Assembly (NCBI GenBank): GCA_027451605.1
Contig: DAIDJA010000127.1
Coordinates: 1-5,891, forward strand
Length of the DNA: 5,891 nt
DNA from: Acidimicrobiales bacterium
GTDB taxonomy: Bacteria; Actinomycetota; Acidimicrobiia; Acidimicrobiales; JABEUL01
Reading direction: 5' to 3'
Below, piece by piece: positions 5,862-5,891 of the stretch. Every line of letters starts with the position of its first letter. Positions within the stretch are counted from its first letter, which is position 1. The translations under genes were made by a program, and so were the position numbers. A model generated the notes under the pieces. The model searched no databases. It had not been told where the DNA came from and saw nothing but the letters and a program-made list of their open reading frames with translations.

Positions 5862-5891
5862 TTAGTATCCCATTGATAGTCCGCCGTCAAC
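5862..5891 (-). CDS. C-terminal tail of a short-chain dehydrogenase/reductase (partial)
   Basis: Reading the minus strand from the window edge gives nine codons, VDGGLSMGY, then TAA at 5864-5862. VDGG followed by a small hydrophobic ending is the usual C-terminus of classical SDR enzymes, NAD(P)H-dependent oxidoreductases in which this segment closes the protein after the last strand of the Rossmann fold. Only ten codons including the stop are visible, so the substrate cannot be stated. The gap of 285 bp to the hydrolase gene, with a hairpin in it, suggests a separate transcript. It could be a chance match, but frame, motif and position agree. Confidence 0.55.
   Translation of the reverse strand, partial: VDGGLSMGY

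Noticed and set aside
1..5891. Mobile elements, CRISPR arrays, tRNA or rRNA genes, toxin-antitoxin or defence systems
   Set aside because: No transposase or integrase motifs, regularly spaced repeats, tRNA T-loop signature or defence-type domains were found on either strand; all sizeable genes have housekeeping or enzyme assignments except the DUF6295-like one.

Overview
The window comes from a bacterium with AT-rich DNA (roughly 40% GC by eye). The best guess is a low-GC, possibly planktonic, actinobacterium, for example an Acidimicrobiia-like or acI-like lineage. The grounds are the actinobacterial style of the phosphomannomutase, the order phosphomannomutase, Trm112-like protein, SIS-type sugar-phosphate isomerase, the cysteine-poor Trm112 sequence with its NPRLRR motif, and a DUF6295-like gene. 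This taxonomic call is inference from remembered family patterns; no search was run.

Left part, plus strand (1-2759). A phosphomannomutase (5' end cut off by the window edge), a small Trm112-family protein and a bifunctional phosphoglucose/phosphomannose isomerase form a mannose-phosphate module. Together they would convert fructose-6-phosphate to mannose-6-phosphate and then to mannose-1-phosphate, feeding GDP-mannose and hence glycans, glycolipids or capsule. The two later genes start with GTG and TTG. The 156-bp gap after the first gene holds a possible internal promoter. The plus-strand block ends at a convergent junction (2760-2887) with a terminator-like hairpin.

Middle, minus strand (4372 down to 2888). 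acpP (acyl carrier protein) is followed after only 3 nt by fabF (beta-ketoacyl-ACP synthase II). This is a type II fatty acid synthesis pair and probably translationally coupled. About 200 bp upstream of acpP contain a reasonable promoter candidate and a leader with a direct repeat around a small GC-rich palindrome.

Right part, minus strand (5576 down to 4573). A dienelactone-hydrolase-family enzyme is followed after 5 nt by an 84-residue DUF6295-like protein of unknown function, apparently one operon. About 100 bp upstream lies an 8-bp perfect inverted repeat that overlaps a -10-like hexamer and could be an operator. Beyond a second hairpin (5733-5774), the window ends in the last nine codons of a minus-strand gene whose C-terminus (VDGGLSMGY) fits a short-chain dehydrogenase/reductase.

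I found no mobile element, CRISPR array, tRNA, rRNA or clearly new system. Most of the window is ordinary chromosomal metabolism. The parts most worth a second look are the hydrolase/DUF6295 pair with its upstream palindrome, and the zinc-site-less Trm112 protein inside the mannose operon.
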